This document shows positions 63,443 through 64,000 of a DNA stretch of 64,000 nt, piece by piece. Each line of letters opens with the position of its first letter. Position 1 is the first letter of the stretch. Source of the DNA: Arsenicibacter sp965247375 (lineage in GTDB: Bacteria > Bacteroidota > Bacteroidia > Cytophagales > Spirosomataceae). The stretch lies in the NCBI GenBank assembly GCA_965247375.1, contig CBDFHU010000034.1, forward strand, positions 19,725 to 83,724, read 5' to 3'. The notes below the pieces were generated by a model, which worked only from the letters and a program-made list of their open reading frames with translations, was not told the DNA's origin and did no database searches. The position numbers and the translations under genes were made by a program.

Positions 63443-64000
63443 TTAGAAGCCAATGTTCAGCGTAGCCTGGTAGGTCTTAAAGTTCGGCATAGTGCTGTGG
63501 TCAGTACCACGGTCCCAGGCTGAGTTGGTCGTACCCGAGCTGATTTCCGGATCAAAGCCGGTATACTTCGTGAACGTCAGCAGGTTGCGGCCCGACAGTA
63601 CAAGCTGTACTTTCTTCGTGGCCGGAATTTTGAACAGCTTGGCAAAGTCCAGACCAACGGAAATGTTCCGCAGACGCAGGAATGAGGCATCTTCGTAGAA
63701 GTAATCCTTGGTACCGTTGGCCGTCCGCTGAGCGTATACACCGCGGTAGAAGGCCGTCCAGGCACCGGTCTCGCCGTTAATCGTGATTGGTTTGGTGTAA
63801 TCGCTGTGGATACCGTCGCGGTACATCCATTCCTTCGTCTGGTTATACAGGTGGCTGCCATAGATCCAGTCCCACTGCATCGAGAAAGTCAGGAAGCCCT
63901 TGTAGCTCAAATCGTTGATAAACGACAGGTTGAACTTAGGGTTCGGATCGCCAAAGCTGTATTTGCCGGCCGACATGTAAGGCTGTTTGGTTGTTTTGCT
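63443..64000 (-). CDS. SusC/RagA-family TonB-dependent transporter (C-terminal part, cut by window edge)
   Basis: The last about 185 residues of a SusC barrel: GDPNPKFNLSFINDLSYKGF, WDWIYGSHLYNQTKEW, YEDASFLRLRNISVGLDFAK, LVLSGRNLLTFTKYTGFDPE and the terminal strand TYQATLNIGF. The frame is intact, in contrast to the SusD gene that follows it. The N-terminal domains lie beyond the window. Confidence 0.92.
   Translation of the reverse strand, partial: SKTTKQPYMSAGKYSFGDPNPKFNLSFINDLSYKGFLTFSMQWDWIYGSHLYNQTKEWMYRDGIHSDYTKPITINGETGAWTAFYRGVYAQRTANGTKDYFYEDASFLRLRNISVGLDFAKLFKIPATKKVQLVLSGRNLLTFTKYTGFDPEISSGTTNSAWDRGTDHSTMPNFKTYQATLNIGF

Noticed and set aside
1..64000. CRISPR arrays, prophage, integrated element or intact insertion sequence
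   Set aside because: No regularly spaced repeats, integrase, phage structural genes or transposase were found; the single tRNA has no duplicated 3' end nearby.

Overview
The window looks like chromosomal DNA from a Bacteroidota member of the order Cytophagales, close in style to Spirosoma and its relatives. The evidence is indirect but consistent: three SusC/SusD outer-membrane import pairs, one of them with a FecR regulator; secreted proteins ending in type IX secretion (T9SS) sorting domains; PadR plus long-form MacB-type permease pairs; TAnnTTTG promoter boxes; little sign of Shine-Dalgarno sequences; and moderately high GC coding DNA with AT-rich spacers. There is no rRNA, CRISPR array, integrase or intact insertion sequence. 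One tRNA (Asp, GTC) is present.

Layout. 0-10.8 kb, mostly minus strand: a partial SusD, an STN-domain SusC and FecR, followed by mannose-6-phosphate isomerase, a GH5-like glycosidase, a lipoprotein aldose epimerase, a D-2-hydroxyacid dehydrogenase and a UbiA-like membrane protein. This resembles a small polysaccharide utilisation locus for mannose/galactose-containing sugars. 11-19.7 kb: an exported DinB-like protein, a MOSC protein, tsaD, a 1578-residue TamB and an alpha/beta hydrolase. 19.8-30.4 kb: a compact divergent and convergent set consisting of an RND/MMPL exporter, a UbiA-like prenyltransferase, a PEP-synthase-like phosphotransferase, a GNAT, an aminoglycoside/choline-kinase-like kinase, a BtaA-like (DUF3419) enzyme and an OleC-like adenylating ligase. 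I consider this the best candidate for an undescribed lipid or lipid-like metabolite pathway.

30.6-46.6 kb is an accessory stretch of exported proteins: a SHOCT protein, lipoproteins, a beta-helix/Ig-repeat surface protein, a kelch-like protein, an astacin-type protease, PKD/beta-helix and ZU5 lipoproteins, a T9SS substrate and an outer-membrane barrel. It also contains tRNA-Asp, a PAS protein, a response regulator with an AraC output domain, and a relic of an ABC permease. 47.0-54.2 kb: SusC, SusD, a membrane-dipeptidase-type M19 peptidase and a glycerophosphodiester phosphodiesterase.

54.3-64 kb: a small exported protein, an ABC permease with PadR, a T9SS protein, DUF5990, a Bacteroidota 'asparagine synthetase B'-like protein, DUF1801, and a third SusD/SusC pair. 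Nearly every gene from 54.7 to 63.4 kb is split by small indels although its protein-level motifs remain intact in alternating frames. Single-base insertions of the same kind also split the RND, GNAT and ligase genes and join SusC to SusD at 50.07 kb. I read most of these as sequence or assembly errors rather than decay, but raw reads would be needed to decide. Short perfect palindromes, several sharing a TTTGAA centre, sit between many genes and are a second unusual feature.
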